Shown: positions 35,718-44,769, numbered from the stretch's first letter. The stretch: 64,000 nucleotides of DNA from Anaerorhabdus sp036636695 (GCF_036636695.1 NZ_JAVWNW010000003.1), one strand, 5' to 3'. The notes: generated by a model not told the origin, from the sequence alone. Numbers and translations: made by a program.

Positions 35718-36884
35718 ATGCGTAAAAAGGTAAAGTTTAATTTAAGCAGAGTAGACGTTCAAGTGTCTTTATTTGCGGCTATTGCTGTAGGGCTTTCCTG
35801 TTTTGTTTTATTTTGGATTACATATGACTTTGCATATAAAGATATGATTTATACATTGGAACAGCGAGTTGAGTCAATTGTAACTTATGTAGAGGAAGAG
35901 AGATTTGATTTAACAGCGTTCGATGATATAAACGATAAAAGTGATATAACAGCAGAGAAATATATTGCAATGAAGGAAATGTTTGGTGAGATTCGAAAAA
36001 TAACAAATGCTAAATATTTATATACTGCAAAAGAAAATGAAGATGGAGCATTAATTTATTTGATTGATGGATTACCTATGGATGATCCAGATTTTAGATA
36101 TCCAGGTGATTTGATTGAACCTGACTTTCAAGCTGATTTAAGAAAGGCTTTAAATGGACAACGTGTAATGCCAAATGAAATCTTAGATACGGATTGGGGC
36201 GATGTCTTTGTTGCATATGTACCAGTACATAATGCAGATGATGAAATCATTGGAGCGATTGGAGTTGAATTTTCAGCTGAGAATCAATATAAAACATTTC
36301 AATTGATACGCCAAGTTACCCCTTTGATTATCGGCTTGTCATGTATAGTTTGTGCAATCTTCTCAGTTATTTATTTTAGAAGAATATCAAATCCACGATA
36401 CAAGGATTTAGCGAATACGGACTATTTAACTTCTCTTAAGAGTAGAAATGCTTATGAAGTAGATATAAATAATCGTGCAAGCCAACATAAACTTATGAAT
36501 TTAGGTGTTATATCAACAGATTTAAATGGACTCAAAAAAATAAATGATTCAAAGGGTCATGAACAAGGAGATGAATATCTAAAGTGCTATGCGGAAACAC
36601 TACGTCGTGTATGTACTAAAAATGAAATTTCTTACCGTATTGGTGGAGATGAATTCATTGTTCTAGTAGAAAATGCAACAAATGAAAAAATGGAAGAATT
36701 AATAATGAAAATAGAAATGAACTTTAAAGAGACCGCAGAAAACTTTGAAGATGCAGCTTACTCAATTGGATATGCAATCTGTAGAGATAATAAAATTGAT
36801 AGTTGGCAAATGGCTGTGAAAGAAGCTGATCAAAATATGTATAACGCAAAGAAAGAATATTATTCAAATAAAAATAACATCTAG
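35718..36884 (+). CDS. Membrane diguanylate cyclase with Cache-like sensor
   Basis: 388 residues: an N-terminal transmembrane helix (VSLFAAIAVGLSCFVLFWIT), an extracytoplasmic sensor region of about 150 residues (AKYLYTAKENEDGALIYLID is Cache-like), a second helix (PLIIGLSCIVCAIFSVIYF) and a GGDEF domain with intact YRIGGDEFIVLV near 308. TDLNGLKKINDSKGHEQGDE fits the substrate region. It synthesises cyclic di-GMP from GTP. 17 nt after the previous gene with GGAGA upstream. Confidence 0.93.
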   Translation: MRKKVKFNLSRVDVQVSLFAAIAVGLSCFVLFWITYDFAYKDMIYTLEQRVESIVTYVEEERFDLTAFDDINDKSDITAEKYIAMKEMFGEIRKITNAKYLYTAKENEDGALIYLIDGLPMDDPDFRYPGDLIEPDFQADLRKALNGQRVMPNEILDTDWGDVFVAYVPVHNADDEIIGAIGVEFSAENQYKTFQLIRQVTPLIIGLSCIVCAIFSVIYFRRISNPRYKDLANTDYLTSLKSRNAYEVDINNRASQHKLMNLGVISTDLNGLKKINDSKGHEQGDEYLKCYAETLRRVCTKNEISYRIGGDEFIVLVENATNEKMEELIMKIEMNFKETAENFEDAAYSIGYAICRDNKIDSWQMAVKEADQNMYNAKKEYYSNKNNI

Positions 36885-36925
36885 TTTAAAATTGCATAGA
36901 TGTATATTTTGGAGGGAGAGAAATT

Positions 36926-39472
36926 ATGAGAAGTCTTCAACTGATTTATGAGGATAAAAACCAATTTGATACTTTTCTGCTTGAGAATTCATTTGATTAT
37001 GAATCTGACTGCTTAGTTAGAATCTATGTTTCAAATCATTCAAAAGAAGAAGCTGTAGAGGTTTCTAAAGCAATAAAAAATCTTCTGCCAAACAGTAGAA
37101 TTATTGGATGTAGTGCAAATGGAGTCATTTTTCATGGAAAACAATATGAATCAGATATTTTAGTTGTCATAGAAAAACATGAAAAGACGAATATTATTAA
37201 AGGTAAAGTTGTATTTGAGAATAAAACAACATTAGAAATTGCGAATGAAATTAAACAAAATATTGAAGAAGAAAATATAGCTTTAATGCATATTTTAATT
37301 GGTAATCAGTGGACTCAAGCAGGTATATTTTTAGATGATATGAATACGGTTAATCCAGGTGTAAAGCTCGCGGGCGGTATTGCGGGTAATAATATGAATC
37401 AAGATGTTATATCATTCGTATTTGATGAATATGAAGCATTTGAGGCAGGATTAATTTATGCTGGTTATAGTAATGATGATTTAAAAATATTCACGATGGC
37501 AAATATTTCGCATGAACCAATCAGTTCTGTATATACGATTAATGAGGCAAAGGATACATATCTTGAAACAATTGAAGGTGTGCCAGCTACAGATTGGTGT
37601 TTTGAACAATTTGGATTACGACGTCTAAAAGAATATAAAAAGTGGCAACAAATTGCTGAAGATGATGAGTTAGTTAAATTTCCTTTGATTATTGAAAATA
37701 GTCATGGTTTAAGTCGCTTTATTCATTATGATTCTACATTGAATAAAATGTCACTCTACAGTTCAACATTGCCTTCTAATACAAAATTTAGAATTGGATA
37801 CGTTAGCCCAACTCGATGTGTTAAAGAATGTCATGATATTTGTAAAGAAGTTTCGAAGCATTCAATAGAGTCATTATTTTGTTATACATGTGTCTTTAGA
37901 AAATTATATTTAGAGAATTGTGCAGATTGGGAATTGAAGCCTTTTGCAAACTGTAATATCTCCGGTGCATTTATGCTTGGTGAAATTGGATGGAATCACG
38001 ATCGCAATAGTTTATATAATGGTTCATGTTGTTATGTTGGTTTAGCTGAAAATGAAAGTTACTTTTTACCAGATTTTTCGGTATTCGATAATTTATTTCA
38101 TGTGAATACGGACGATGATAAGTTATTAAACTTTGTATTGAAGAAACAAAGTTTAGCAATGACTGAAATGAATCAACAATTGTTAGATAAACTTTTAGTT
38201 CAACAAGAAAAATCAAAGAGTCAGTTATATCTAGATACTCTTACTGGATTAGCAAATACACTTAAATATGATATCGATAAAAGTAAATATGGTTTTGATA
38301 AGATGTGTATGATTCAAATTGAAAATTCGAATTTACTAGTTTCACGATTTGGGCAAGAGGGCTATCATCAAATCTTAAAGGAAGGAATCAAATGTATTCT
38401 AGATGATAATGAATTGAAAAATAATTCTCGTAAATTTTATTGTTACGCTCTTAACGATACAACAATATTAGTTACCGCTGCAGCAGAAGTTAGTGATGAA
38501 GAGTTTATGACATTCATTGAATATTTATTTGAACGCTACCATACAATGGAATTTAATGAATTTCCAGAAATTCTTATAAATCGTTTTATCTTAGTCCAAG
38601 ATGATAAAGAATTATTAGAAAAAGGAATCATTGCATTAAAGGAATGTCAGTACTTACAATCTCACTTTATTAATTATTCAGAGGTTGATATGAGTAGTAG
38701 TGAGTCTTTGCAAAAAGAACAAGACATGCTTAATATTTTGAATTATGCTCTTAATCATGACGGCATAATTCCATATTTTCAAGGCATCTATGATAATGAA
38801 AATAAGCAAGTTGCTAAATATGAAGCTCTGATGCGTGTTAGGGATGCAGCAGGCAATATTTATGTACCAAGTGATTTTATGGAAATTGCCAAGAAGTATC
38901 ATCTATATACACGTTTAAGTATGATAATGATTGGAAAAGTACTCGAGTTATTCGAGGGGACAGGACTTGATGTTGCATTGAATTTATCAGCATATGATAT
39001 CAACTACAAAACAGTAAATAATTTTATTATAGAGAAATTATCAAAAATGAAAGACTGCAGTAACTTTGTTTTTGAAATTCTGGAAGATGAAAGTTTTAAA
39101 GATATTTCAATGTTGCAGTCATTCTTAGAAAAAGTCAGAAAATTTAAAGTAAGAATAGCAATTGATGATTTTGGAATTGGTTATTCAAATTTCATATCAA
39201 TTGCACAAATAGCACCAGATTTTATTAAAATTGATGGTGGTATTGTAAGAAACATTAAAAAAGATGTTATCTATCGTAAAGTACTCGAGAATATTGTTTT
39301 CTTAGGAAAACAATTGGATGCAAAAATTGTTGCAGAGTATGTAGAAGATGAAACAATCCAAGAAGAAGTAGAAAAATATGATATTCATTATTCGCAAGGA
39401 TATTATTTTGCTCGACCAGTACCTTTTGAAATGATTAATTTTGAATCATTTAGTTGCTCTGTCAAATCTTGA
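36926..39472 (+). CDS. FIST-domain sensor fused to degenerate GGDEF and EAL phosphodiesterase
   Basis: 848 residues, soluble. Residues about 1-390 are FIST_N plus FIST_C (SRIIGCSANGVIFHG, MHILIGNQWTQ, VKLAGGIAGNN, NISGAFMLGEIG), a ligand-binding module thought to bind amino acids. A GGDEF-like domain without the signature spans about 430-590. The EAL part is YEALMRV (about 632), NLSAYD, EILEDES, DDFGIGYSN (about 747), KIDGG, AEYVED and SQGYYFARP, with catalytic acids conserved. It should degrade cyclic di-GMP under small-molecule control. RBS GGAGGGAGA. Confidence 0.9.
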   Translation: MRSLQLIYEDKNQFDTFLLENSFDYESDCLVRIYVSNHSKEEAVEVSKAIKNLLPNSRIIGCSANGVIFHGKQYESDILVVIEKHEKTNIIKGKVVFENKTTLEIANEIKQNIEEENIALMHILIGNQWTQAGIFLDDMNTVNPGVKLAGGIAGNNMNQDVISFVFDEYEAFEAGLIYAGYSNDDLKIFTMANISHEPISSVYTINEAKDTYLETIEGVPATDWCFEQFGLRRLKEYKKWQQIAEDDELVKFPLIIENSHGLSRFIHYDSTLNKMSLYSSTLPSNTKFRIGYVSPTRCVKECHDICKEVSKHSIESLFCYTCVFRKLYLENCADWELKPFANCNISGAFMLGEIGWNHDRNSLYNGSCCYVGLAENESYFLPDFSVFDNLFHVNTDDDKLLNFVLKKQSLAMTEMNQQLLDKLLVQQEKSKSQLYLDTLTGLANTLKYDIDKSKYGFDKMCMIQIENSNLLVSRFGQEGYHQILKEGIKCILDDNELKNNSRKFYCYALNDTTILVTAAAEVSDEEFMTFIEYLFERYHTMEFNEFPEILINRFILVQDDKELLEKGIIALKECQYLQSHFINYSEVDMSSSESLQKEQDMLNILNYALNHDGIIPYFQGIYDNENKQVAKYEALMRVRDAAGNIYVPSDFMEIAKKYHLYTRLSMIMIGKVLELFEGTGLDVALNLSAYDINYKTVNNFIIEKLSKMKDCSNFVFEILEDESFKDISMLQSFLEKVRKFKVRIAIDDFGIGYSNFISIAQIAPDFIKIDGGIVRNIKKDVIYRKVLENIVFLGKQLDAKIVAEYVEDETIQEEVEKYDIHYSQGYYFARPVPFEMINFESFSCSVKS

Positions 39473-39484
39473 TAGAGCTTTTTA
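39456..39484 (+). terminator. Terminator overlapping the FIST-EAL stop
   Basis: GCTCTGTCA/TGATAGAGC with a short loop followed by TTTTT. It overlaps the last codons of the gene and ends the cyclic-di-GMP operon. Confidence 0.7.
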
Positions 39485-39546
39485 GATGCATAAAATAACT
39501 ATTTGTGATAAATATCTTTATAATAAAGACATAAGGAGACATAACT

Positions 39547-40017
39547 ATGATTTATGACTATTCAGTAAAGAACCAAGAGGGTGAAGAGATTTCACTTGAA
39601 AGATATAAAGGAAATGTGCTTTTAATTGTTAACACTGCTACAGGGTGTGGATTTACACCGCAATATCAAGAATTACAAGAATTGTATGAAAAATATCATT
39701 TACAAGGATTTGAAATTTTAGATTTTCCTTGTAATCAGTTCCATAATCAAGCTCCAGGAACAGATAGTGATATACATGAATTTTGTACGAGAAAATACCA
39801 TGTTACTTTTCCGCAATTTAGTAAAATTGAAGTAAATGGTGAACATGAATCACCATTATATACTTACTTAAAAAATAGTAAAAAAGGTTTGCTAAGCAAT
39901 AATATTAAATGGAATTTCACGAAGTTTTTAGTAGATCGTGATGGACAAGTAATTAAACGATTTGCACCAAATATTAATCCAAGTCAAATTGAAGAAGACA
40001 TAGTAAAACTATTATAG
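39547..40017 (+). CDS. Glutathione-peroxidase-family thiol peroxidase
   Basis: 156 residues, thioredoxin-like fold. The active-site motif NTATGCGFTPQYQEL has a Cys at about 35 (Cys-type, not selenocysteine), LDFPCNQFHNQAPG carries the second Cys/Gln, and IKWNFTKFLVDRDG carries the Trp/Asn. It reduces hydrogen or lipid peroxides using thioredoxin-type donors in most bacteria. AAGGAGA precedes the ATG. It is followed after 11 nt by a Crp/Fnr regulator that may control it. Confidence 0.93.
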   Translation: MIYDYSVKNQEGEEISLERYKGNVLLIVNTATGCGFTPQYQELQELYEKYHLQGFEILDFPCNQFHNQAPGTDSDIHEFCTRKYHVTFPQFSKIEVNGEHESPLYTYLKNSKKGLLSNNIKWNFTKFLVDRDGQVIKRFAPNINPSQIEEDIVKLL

Positions 40018-40028
40018 AGGGAGATGTT

Positions 40029-40706
40029 ATGCTAGATACAAAGAATATTGATGTACTAAATACGATTATTCCAGCATGGGACAGGCTTTCAACACAAGAA
40101 AGAGACTTGATTGTCAATCATGCAACAGAGGTGCGCTATCCAGCTCATCAGACAATTCATGGTGAAAGAGATGATTGTTTAGGCGTATTTGTTGTGACTA
40201 AGGGAAAATTACGCGTTTATATGCTTTCTGAAGAAGGAAGAGAAGTAACCCTTTATTATTTAGAAAACAACGATGTATGCATTTTATCAGCATCATGTAT
40301 TTTATCATCAATAAGCTTTGATGTATTCGTAGATTCAGAAACGGAAACAACCGGAATTTTAATTGATACTGAAGCATTTTCACAAGTGATTGAGAAGAAT
40401 GTTTATCTAGAAAACTATGTTTATAAATTGACTACGGAACGATTTAGTGATGTTATGTGGGCCATGCAACAAGTATTGTTTACAAGTATGGATAAAAGAT
40501 TAGCCATCTATCTATATGATGAAATGAATCATGCAAAAACTAGTTGTATAGAAGTTACCCATGAGGCTCTAGCTAAATATATAGGTAGTGCTAGAGAGGT
40601 AGTAAGTAGAATGCTGAAGTACTTTGAAAAAGAAGGAATTGTAGAATTATACCGTGGTGGAATACTAATTAAAGATAAGGAAAAACTAAAAAGCTTAGTA
40701 AGATAG
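40029..40706 (+). CDS. Crp/Fnr-family transcription regulator
   Basis: 225 residues: N-terminal cyclic-nucleotide-binding-like beta roll (about 25-130) and C-terminal HTH_Crp with ITKE-like LAKYIGSAREVVSRMLKYF. The cysteine pair in VCILSASC (about 83-90) recurs in a subgroup of Firmicutes regulators and might sense redox. It lacks the N-terminal cysteine cluster of true FNR. Probably co-transcribed with the peroxidase. RBS GAGGGAGA. Confidence 0.85.
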   Translation: MLDTKNIDVLNTIIPAWDRLSTQERDLIVNHATEVRYPAHQTIHGERDDCLGVFVVTKGKLRVYMLSEEGREVTLYYLENNDVCILSASCILSSISFDVFVDSETETTGILIDTEAFSQVIEKNVYLENYVYKLTTERFSDVMWAMQQVLFTSMDKRLAIYLYDEMNHAKTSCIEVTHEALAKYIGSAREVVSRMLKYFEKEGIVELYRGGILIKDKEKLKSLVR

Positions 40707-40731
40707 AGGGAAATCCTCTATTTTATTTTCT
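40703..40731 (+). terminator. Terminator after the Crp/Fnr gene
   Basis: ATAGAGG/CCTCTAT (40703-40709 with 40715-40721) followed by TTTATTTTC, immediately after the stop. Confidence 0.7.
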
Positions 40732-40749
40732 TAATAATAGGTATAAAAC

Positions 40750-40781
40750 AGTACTTGACAATGCAAAGTACTAATGATAAT
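40750..40781 (+). promoter_or_regulatory. Promoter with overlapping dyad before padR
   Basis: -35 TTGACA at 40755-40760 and a -10 candidate GATAAT at 40776-40781 (15-nt spacer) or TAATCT at 40778-40783 (17-nt spacer). The perfect dyad AGTACTT/AAGTACT (40750-40756 with 40766-40772) covers the -35 box. PadR proteins commonly repress their own operon from such dyads. Confidence 0.65.
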
Positions 40782-40803
40782 CTTATAGCAAGGAAGTGAT
40801 AAG

Positions 40804-41133
40804 ATGAATACACAATTCAAAAAGGGTGTCTTGGAACTTGTAGTTATGATGGTTGTAGCTAAGCAAGATATCTATGGATATGAATTAGTAAAAGAAGTTT
40901 CTAATATTGTCCATGTAAATGAAGGGACAATATATCCACTCTTAAAGAGAATGACAAATGATTCATTATTTGATACATATTTACGCGAATCAACAGAAGG
41001 ACCACCTCGAAAATACTATCGAATCACAGCTAGAGGGATTGAAACTATGGAACAAACGAAGAAGGAATGGATGGAATTCTCTACAAGCATAAATCGCTTT
41101 ATAGAGAACAGTAAGGAGAATAAACATGAATAA
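40804..41133 (+). CDS. PadR-family transcriptional regulator
   Basis: 109-residue winged-helix protein: KKGVLELVVMMVVAKQDIYGYEL at the start, then EGTIYPLLKRM and GPPRKYYRITARGIETM, the PadR signature. AAGGAAG precedes the ATG. Overlaps the DUF1700 gene by 8 nt, an arrangement known from envelope-sensing PadR/DUF1700 pairs. It likely represses its own operon. Confidence 0.93.
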   Translation: MNTQFKKGVLELVVMMVVAKQDIYGYELVKEVSNIVHVNEGTIYPLLKRMTNDSLFDTYLRESTEGPPRKYYRITARGIETMEQTKKEWMEFSTSINRFIENSKENKHE

Positions 41134-42727
41134 ACAACAATTTTTAGAAAAATTAAAAAATCGTTTAGTTATCTTAAGTGATTCTGAAGTAAAAGATATT
41201 TTAGATGAGTATTCAGATACAATTGATCAAAAAATTCAAGAAGGAATGACAGAAGAAGATGCTGTAAAAGATTTTGGGGATATCGATGAACTTGCGAATG
41301 AAATATTAGAAGCTTATAAAATTAACACAAGTAAGAAATCTGCAAGACCGGATGATACAGCTCAAAAAGTTGGGAATGCTTTAAATGAAATTGTAGACTA
41401 TTTAGTGAAATTCTTCTCAACGTTTTTTAGGGATTTATCAGTAGAAGGAGTAACGCGTACACTTGTATTGATTGGTGTTGCGATTGTATTAATTTTTGTC
41501 TTACAAATTCCATTCTACTTAATACGTTCATTAGTTAGAAGTTTATTAGAAGTAATCTTGCCTTATGGTATAGGACATGCATTCTCGATTGTAACTTCGG
41601 TTCTACTATCAATTGTATTCTTTGTACTTACAGTATTAATTATAATTAGTTTTGTAAGAGTAGGTGTCAATGGGGAAGAGATTAATGCTGAAAACTTGTT
41701 TAAAAGACCATTAACAGAAGGATTTAAGTTTGATGAAAAAACAAGCAATAAAGAACATAATACAAAAAAAGAAGAACCACTTCATGCGAATGAAAAAAGA
41801 GATGAAGCTACATATGTAAAAACTGAAAAGACAGAAAATAAAAATGAAAAAGAAGCAGCAAGTGATTCTACAAAAACAGAAAACAAAAATAAAGATTACT
41901 CTTATAGTTATTCATATGACTATAAAAATGGTCAAACTAAAAAGGAAAAATCTGAAACAAATGGATTTGGAAATGGAATTATCACGGCTTTCGTTTGGAT
42001 ATTACGCTTTATTGCAGTTTGTTTCTTGATTCCATTTTGGGGAATTATTGTTGGAATAGCAATCGCACTTGGTTTCCTTGTTTATTTATGGATAATTGGT
42101 GTGCCACTATTGGGTTTAATCTTCATTTCAATTGGTGCACTTGGACTTATTGGAGCTATCGTTGGAGGATTTACTAATCTTATCTTCAATCGCCGTCATC
42201 ACTTTTGGTCAATCGGTGCTTCATTAATTATATCCGCATTATTCTTAGGTGTTGGTGTTCCATTAACGTTCAACGATATTGCAAACTTAGAACCAGTTTA
42301 TATTACTTCACAAGAAGCTACACGTTATTTTGGAAAAAATGAACAACTAGAAGAAACGATACCTTATTATGAAAATGCAATTTATGATTTTAATGACTAT
42401 GATGTAAAATTTGTATTAGATGATTCATTACATGATAAATTAGTTGTTGAAAGTAACGGTTCAGAATTTCTAGATATCGATTACTATCAAAGAGGAAATG
42501 ACACATATCAAATCTATATCTACCAAGATTTTGATTCATTCCGTGGATTTAGAAATTATTTTATAAATATTGTAGAAGCAATGAAAGACAAAAAAATTCT
42601 TGTATTCGACAGTGGTGAATTACAAATAACTGTACGTGTTCCAGCTACAGAAAAAGATACATTCCAATATTATGATCGATTTGGAAATTTAAATACATTA
42701 AATGAAAAGGCGCTAGATGAAAACTAG
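41126..42727 (+). CDS. DUF1700 (HAAS-domain) membrane protein with adhesin-like tail
   Basis: 533 residues. The N-terminal DUF1700 part (about 1-70: FLEKLKNRLVILSDSEVKDI, YSDTIDQKIQEGMTEEDAV) matches the HAAS signalling domain. Hydrophobic helices follow at about 110-185, then a long charged Lys/Glu linker (200-275), more helices at 285-390 with Gly/Ile-rich segments, and a hydrophilic beta-rich end (400-533) that would be outside the membrane. HAAS proteins pair with PadR regulators and are thought to relay envelope signals. The exact role here is inferred from the pairing. Confidence 0.8.
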   Translation: MNKQQFLEKLKNRLVILSDSEVKDILDEYSDTIDQKIQEGMTEEDAVKDFGDIDELANEILEAYKINTSKKSARPDDTAQKVGNALNEIVDYLVKFFSTFFRDLSVEGVTRTLVLIGVAIVLIFVLQIPFYLIRSLVRSLLEVILPYGIGHAFSIVTSVLLSIVFFVLTVLIIISFVRVGVNGEEINAENLFKRPLTEGFKFDEKTSNKEHNTKKEEPLHANEKRDEATYVKTEKTENKNEKEAASDSTKTENKNKDYSYSYSYDYKNGQTKKEKSETNGFGNGIITAFVWILRFIAVCFLIPFWGIIVGIAIALGFLVYLWIIGVPLLGLIFISIGALGLIGAIVGGFTNLIFNRRHHFWSIGASLIISALFLGVGVPLTFNDIANLEPVYITSQEATRYFGKNEQLEETIPYYENAIYDFNDYDVKFVLDDSLHDKLVVESNGSEFLDIDYYQRGNDTYQIYIYQDFDSFRGFRNYFINIVEAMKDKKILVFDSGELQITVRVPATEKDTFQYYDRFGNLNTLNEKALDEN

Positions 42728-42738
42728 CGCTTTACTTT
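42710..42738 (+). terminator. Terminator overlapping the DUF1700 stop
   Basis: GCGCTAG/CTAGCGC (42710-42716 with 42724-42730) then TTTACTTTTTT. The stop codon TAG lies inside the 3' half of the stem. Confidence 0.8.
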
Positions 42739-42796
42739 TTTATATGTAATTTTTATTTTTGATGTGGAAAATATTGGTAGTTATAACTGTAATAAG

Positions 42797-42825
42797 AAAC
42801 AAAAAAGCAAGTTTTCACTTGCTTT
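42797..42825 (-). terminator. Terminator of trxA
   Basis: AAAGCAAGT/ACTTGCTTT stem (42804-42812 with 42817-42825) with TTTTTT on the minus-strand 3' side. Overlaps the trxA stop. Confidence 0.8.
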
Positions 42826-43138
42826 ATGCATTTTTAACTAAATCTAATACTTGTGCTTTTGGTTTGAAGCCAACAGAAGTTTGTACAGGCTTACCATCTT
42901 TGAATACAATTAATGTAGGGATAGTCATAACACCATATTTCTCTGCAATTGCTTCTTCTGCATCAACATCTAGTTTAAATACTTTGAAGTCTTTTGCTTC
43001 TTCTGCAATTTCTTCAATGACTGGTGATAACATCTTACAAGGTCCACACCATGTTGCGAAGAAATCTACAAGAACTGGTTCCTTTGCTTCTAAAACTTCT
43101 TTTTCAAATGATTCTTTATTTAAATGTAATACTGACAT
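42824..43138 (-). CDS. trxA: Thioredoxin
   Basis: 104 residues with active site FFATWCGPCKML (about 25-36) and the conserved cis-Pro in TIPTLIVFKDGKP, so a typical thioredoxin. It reduces protein disulfides and donates electrons to peroxidases and the thioredoxin-coupled ArsC type encoded at 6308. GGAGG precedes the ATG. Monocistronic with its own terminator. Confidence 0.97.
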   Translation of the reverse strand: MSVLHLNKESFEKEVLEAKEPVLVDFFATWCGPCKMLSPVIEEIAEEAKDFKVFKLDVDAEEAIAEKYGVMTIPTLIVFKDGKPVQTSVGFKPKAQVLDLVKNA

Positions 43139-43264
43139 ATTAGTATTCCTCCTTTATTTACATCTTTATTCTATGCTTTTCTAAAGGGTTATTCAGTGAC
43201 TATGTCACAATAAAATTACACAAAACTTTCACATATTCACCATGATGTCTTCACAACTGCAAAC

Positions 43265-43373
43265 TATAATAGAGACATCAAATAGGAAATAATACCGTTT
43301 GATATAGATTTCTTTCCCCCGTTAAAGGATGTAAATCCTGAATGAAGAAGTGGACAACTACTTCTTTTTTTTA
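43265..43373 (+). ncRNA. Candidate small structured RNA
   Basis: TATAAT at 43265-43270 is followed by about 95 nt that fold into three hairpins: ATCAAAT/GTTTGAT (about 43277-43302), GGAT-GTAA-ATCC (43327-43338) and a final terminator AAGAAGT/ACTTCTT (43345-43351 with 43360-43366) ending in eight or more T. No gene on the plus strand follows until 43895, after the minus-strand merR. So it is either a stand-alone RNA or a leader that ends early. The -35 box is weak and no known family was recognised. Confidence 0.45.
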
Positions 43374-43411
43374 TTTGCTAGGGGTGACTAATGAAGGAAT
43401 ATAAGTAAAGT

Positions 43412-43798
43412 CTAGTCGTTAGAACCTTTGGTGGTTACTTTGCCAGTGATAACATCTTTATAAAATTGTTGTTTAGTTTCTATAAATTGAAGACTTTCTT
43501 CAATTTCTTTTAATTTCGCAACTAATAATATTTTTTTATGATCAAGAATAGCTTGTCGTTTTGGAATTGAGGTATCACCTTCCATACATAGTTGTACGTA
43601 TTGTTTCATTTCGCTGATACCCATACCACATTGTTTCAAACATGATAAACTCTTAATCCAAGAAATATCTTTGTCATCAAAAATACGGTAGTTGTTTTTA
43701 TCACGTTTAACATTGGGAATTAATCCTTCATTACAGTAATATTTTAATGTTTCATAGGTCATATTGGTTAGTTTACAAGTCTCATTCATTGAAAACAT
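43412..43798 (-). CDS. MerR-family regulator (AdhR/NmlR-like)
   Basis: 128 residues from ATG 43798, preceded by GGAGG (which lies inside a longer in-frame ATG at 43813). The HTH (ETCKLTNMTYETLKYYCNEG) and RNNYRIF wing are followed by the dimer coiled coil, with cysteines in SLSCLKQCGMGISEMKQYVQLC. Conserved Cys near residue 54 fits electrophile-sensing AdhR-like members. It is divergent from the aldo/keto reductase gene, whose promoter it should activate. Confidence 0.88.
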   Translation of the reverse strand: MFSMNETCKLTNMTYETLKYYCNEGLIPNVKRDKNNYRIFDDKDISWIKSLSCLKQCGMGISEMKQYVQLCMEGDTSIPKRQAILDHKKILLVAKLKEIEESLQFIETKQQFYKDVITGKVTTKGSND

Positions 43799-43820
43799 AT
43801 AAAATTCCTCCATTAAGGTA

Positions 43821-43851
43821 TTGACCGGTAGTAACTACCGAGGTTTATAAT
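43821..43851 (+). promoter_or_regulatory. MerR-type promoter (19-bp spacer with dyad)
   Basis: -35 TTGACC (43821-43826) and -10 TATAAT (43846-43851) are separated by 19 bp, longer than the usual 17. The spacer holds the palindrome CGGTAGTAACTACCG (43826-43840). This is the classic MerR-activated promoter geometry and it fires toward the aldo/keto reductase. Confidence 0.85.
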
Positions 43852-43894
43852 TCAAATTGTATTCTAGGCTACAGGAAAGGTCAAGGTGATTGAT

Positions 43895-44755
43895 ATGGAA
43901 TATGTCGTATTACAAAATGGTGTAAAGATGCCAAAATTAGGATTTGGAGTTTTCCAAATTTCAAAAGAAGAGTGTGAAAAATGTGTATTAGATGCATTGA
44001 AAGTAGGTTATAGACATATTGATACTGCCCAGTCGTATATGAATGAAGAGGATGTAGGAAATGCTATAAAAAACTGTGAGATTCCTAGAGAAGAGTTATT
44101 TATTACCACAAAAGTTTGGATTGATAATTATGGATACGAAAAAACAAGAAAATCTGTATTAGAGTCAATGAACAAATTGAAGGTCGAATATATTGATTTA
44201 GTATTACTTCATCAACCATTTGGAGATTATTATAGTTCATATCATGCACTAGAAGATTTATATAGAGAAGGAAAAATACGTGCAATTGGGGTTAGTAATT
44301 TCTACCCAGACAGACTTGCAGATTTAGCTGTATTTAATGAAATAAAACCACATGTGAATCAAGTAGAAGTAAATCCAATCCATCAACAAACCAATGCTCA
44401 AGAAAATATGCTTGATTTTGGTGTGCAAATGCAAGCTTGGGCACCCTTTGGTGAAGGAAAAAATAATATGTTTCAAAATGCAGTACTAAAAGAAATAGGT
44501 GACAACTATAATAAGACTGTAGCACAAGTCATTTTGAGATGGTTGATGCAAAGAAATATTGTTGCACTTGCAAAATCAACACATGTTGAAAGAATGAAAG
44601 AGAATTTTGATATCTTTGATTTTGAACTCACTCCTTCGGATATGGAAAAAATAGCTACACTCGATAAAAATGAAAGTCTATTTTTTAATCATCAAACACC
44701 GGAAACAGTTAAGATGTTTTCCAAAATGATAGAGAATAGAAGAGGAAAGATATAA
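43895..44755 (+). CDS. Aldo/keto reductase
   Basis: 286-residue NADPH-dependent reductase of carbonyl compounds. Catalytic residues are visible: Asp and Tyr in DTAQSYMNEEDVG, Lys in FITTKVW, His in LVLLHQP; later GVSNFYPDRL and the cofactor-binding LAKSTHVERMKENF. I use ATG 43895 because AAGGTG lies 6 nt upstream. Control by the adjoining MerR protein suggests a role in detoxifying reactive aldehydes such as methylglyoxal, an inference from the pair. Confidence 0.93.
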   Translation: MEYVVLQNGVKMPKLGFGVFQISKEECEKCVLDALKVGYRHIDTAQSYMNEEDVGNAIKNCEIPREELFITTKVWIDNYGYEKTRKSVLESMNKLKVEYIDLVLLHQPFGDYYSSYHALEDLYREGKIRAIGVSNFYPDRLADLAVFNEIKPHVNQVEVNPIHQQTNAQENMLDFGVQMQAWAPFGEGKNNMFQNAVLKEIGDNYNKTVAQVILRWLMQRNIVALAKSTHVERMKENFDIFDFELTPSDMEKIATLDKNESLFFNHQTPETVKMFSKMIENRRGKI

Positions 44756-44769
44756 GTATCATCAATTAA

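Noticed and set aside
39547..40017. Selenocysteine in the glutathione peroxidase
   Set aside because: The active site codon is TGT (Cys); there is no in-frame TGA in the motif.
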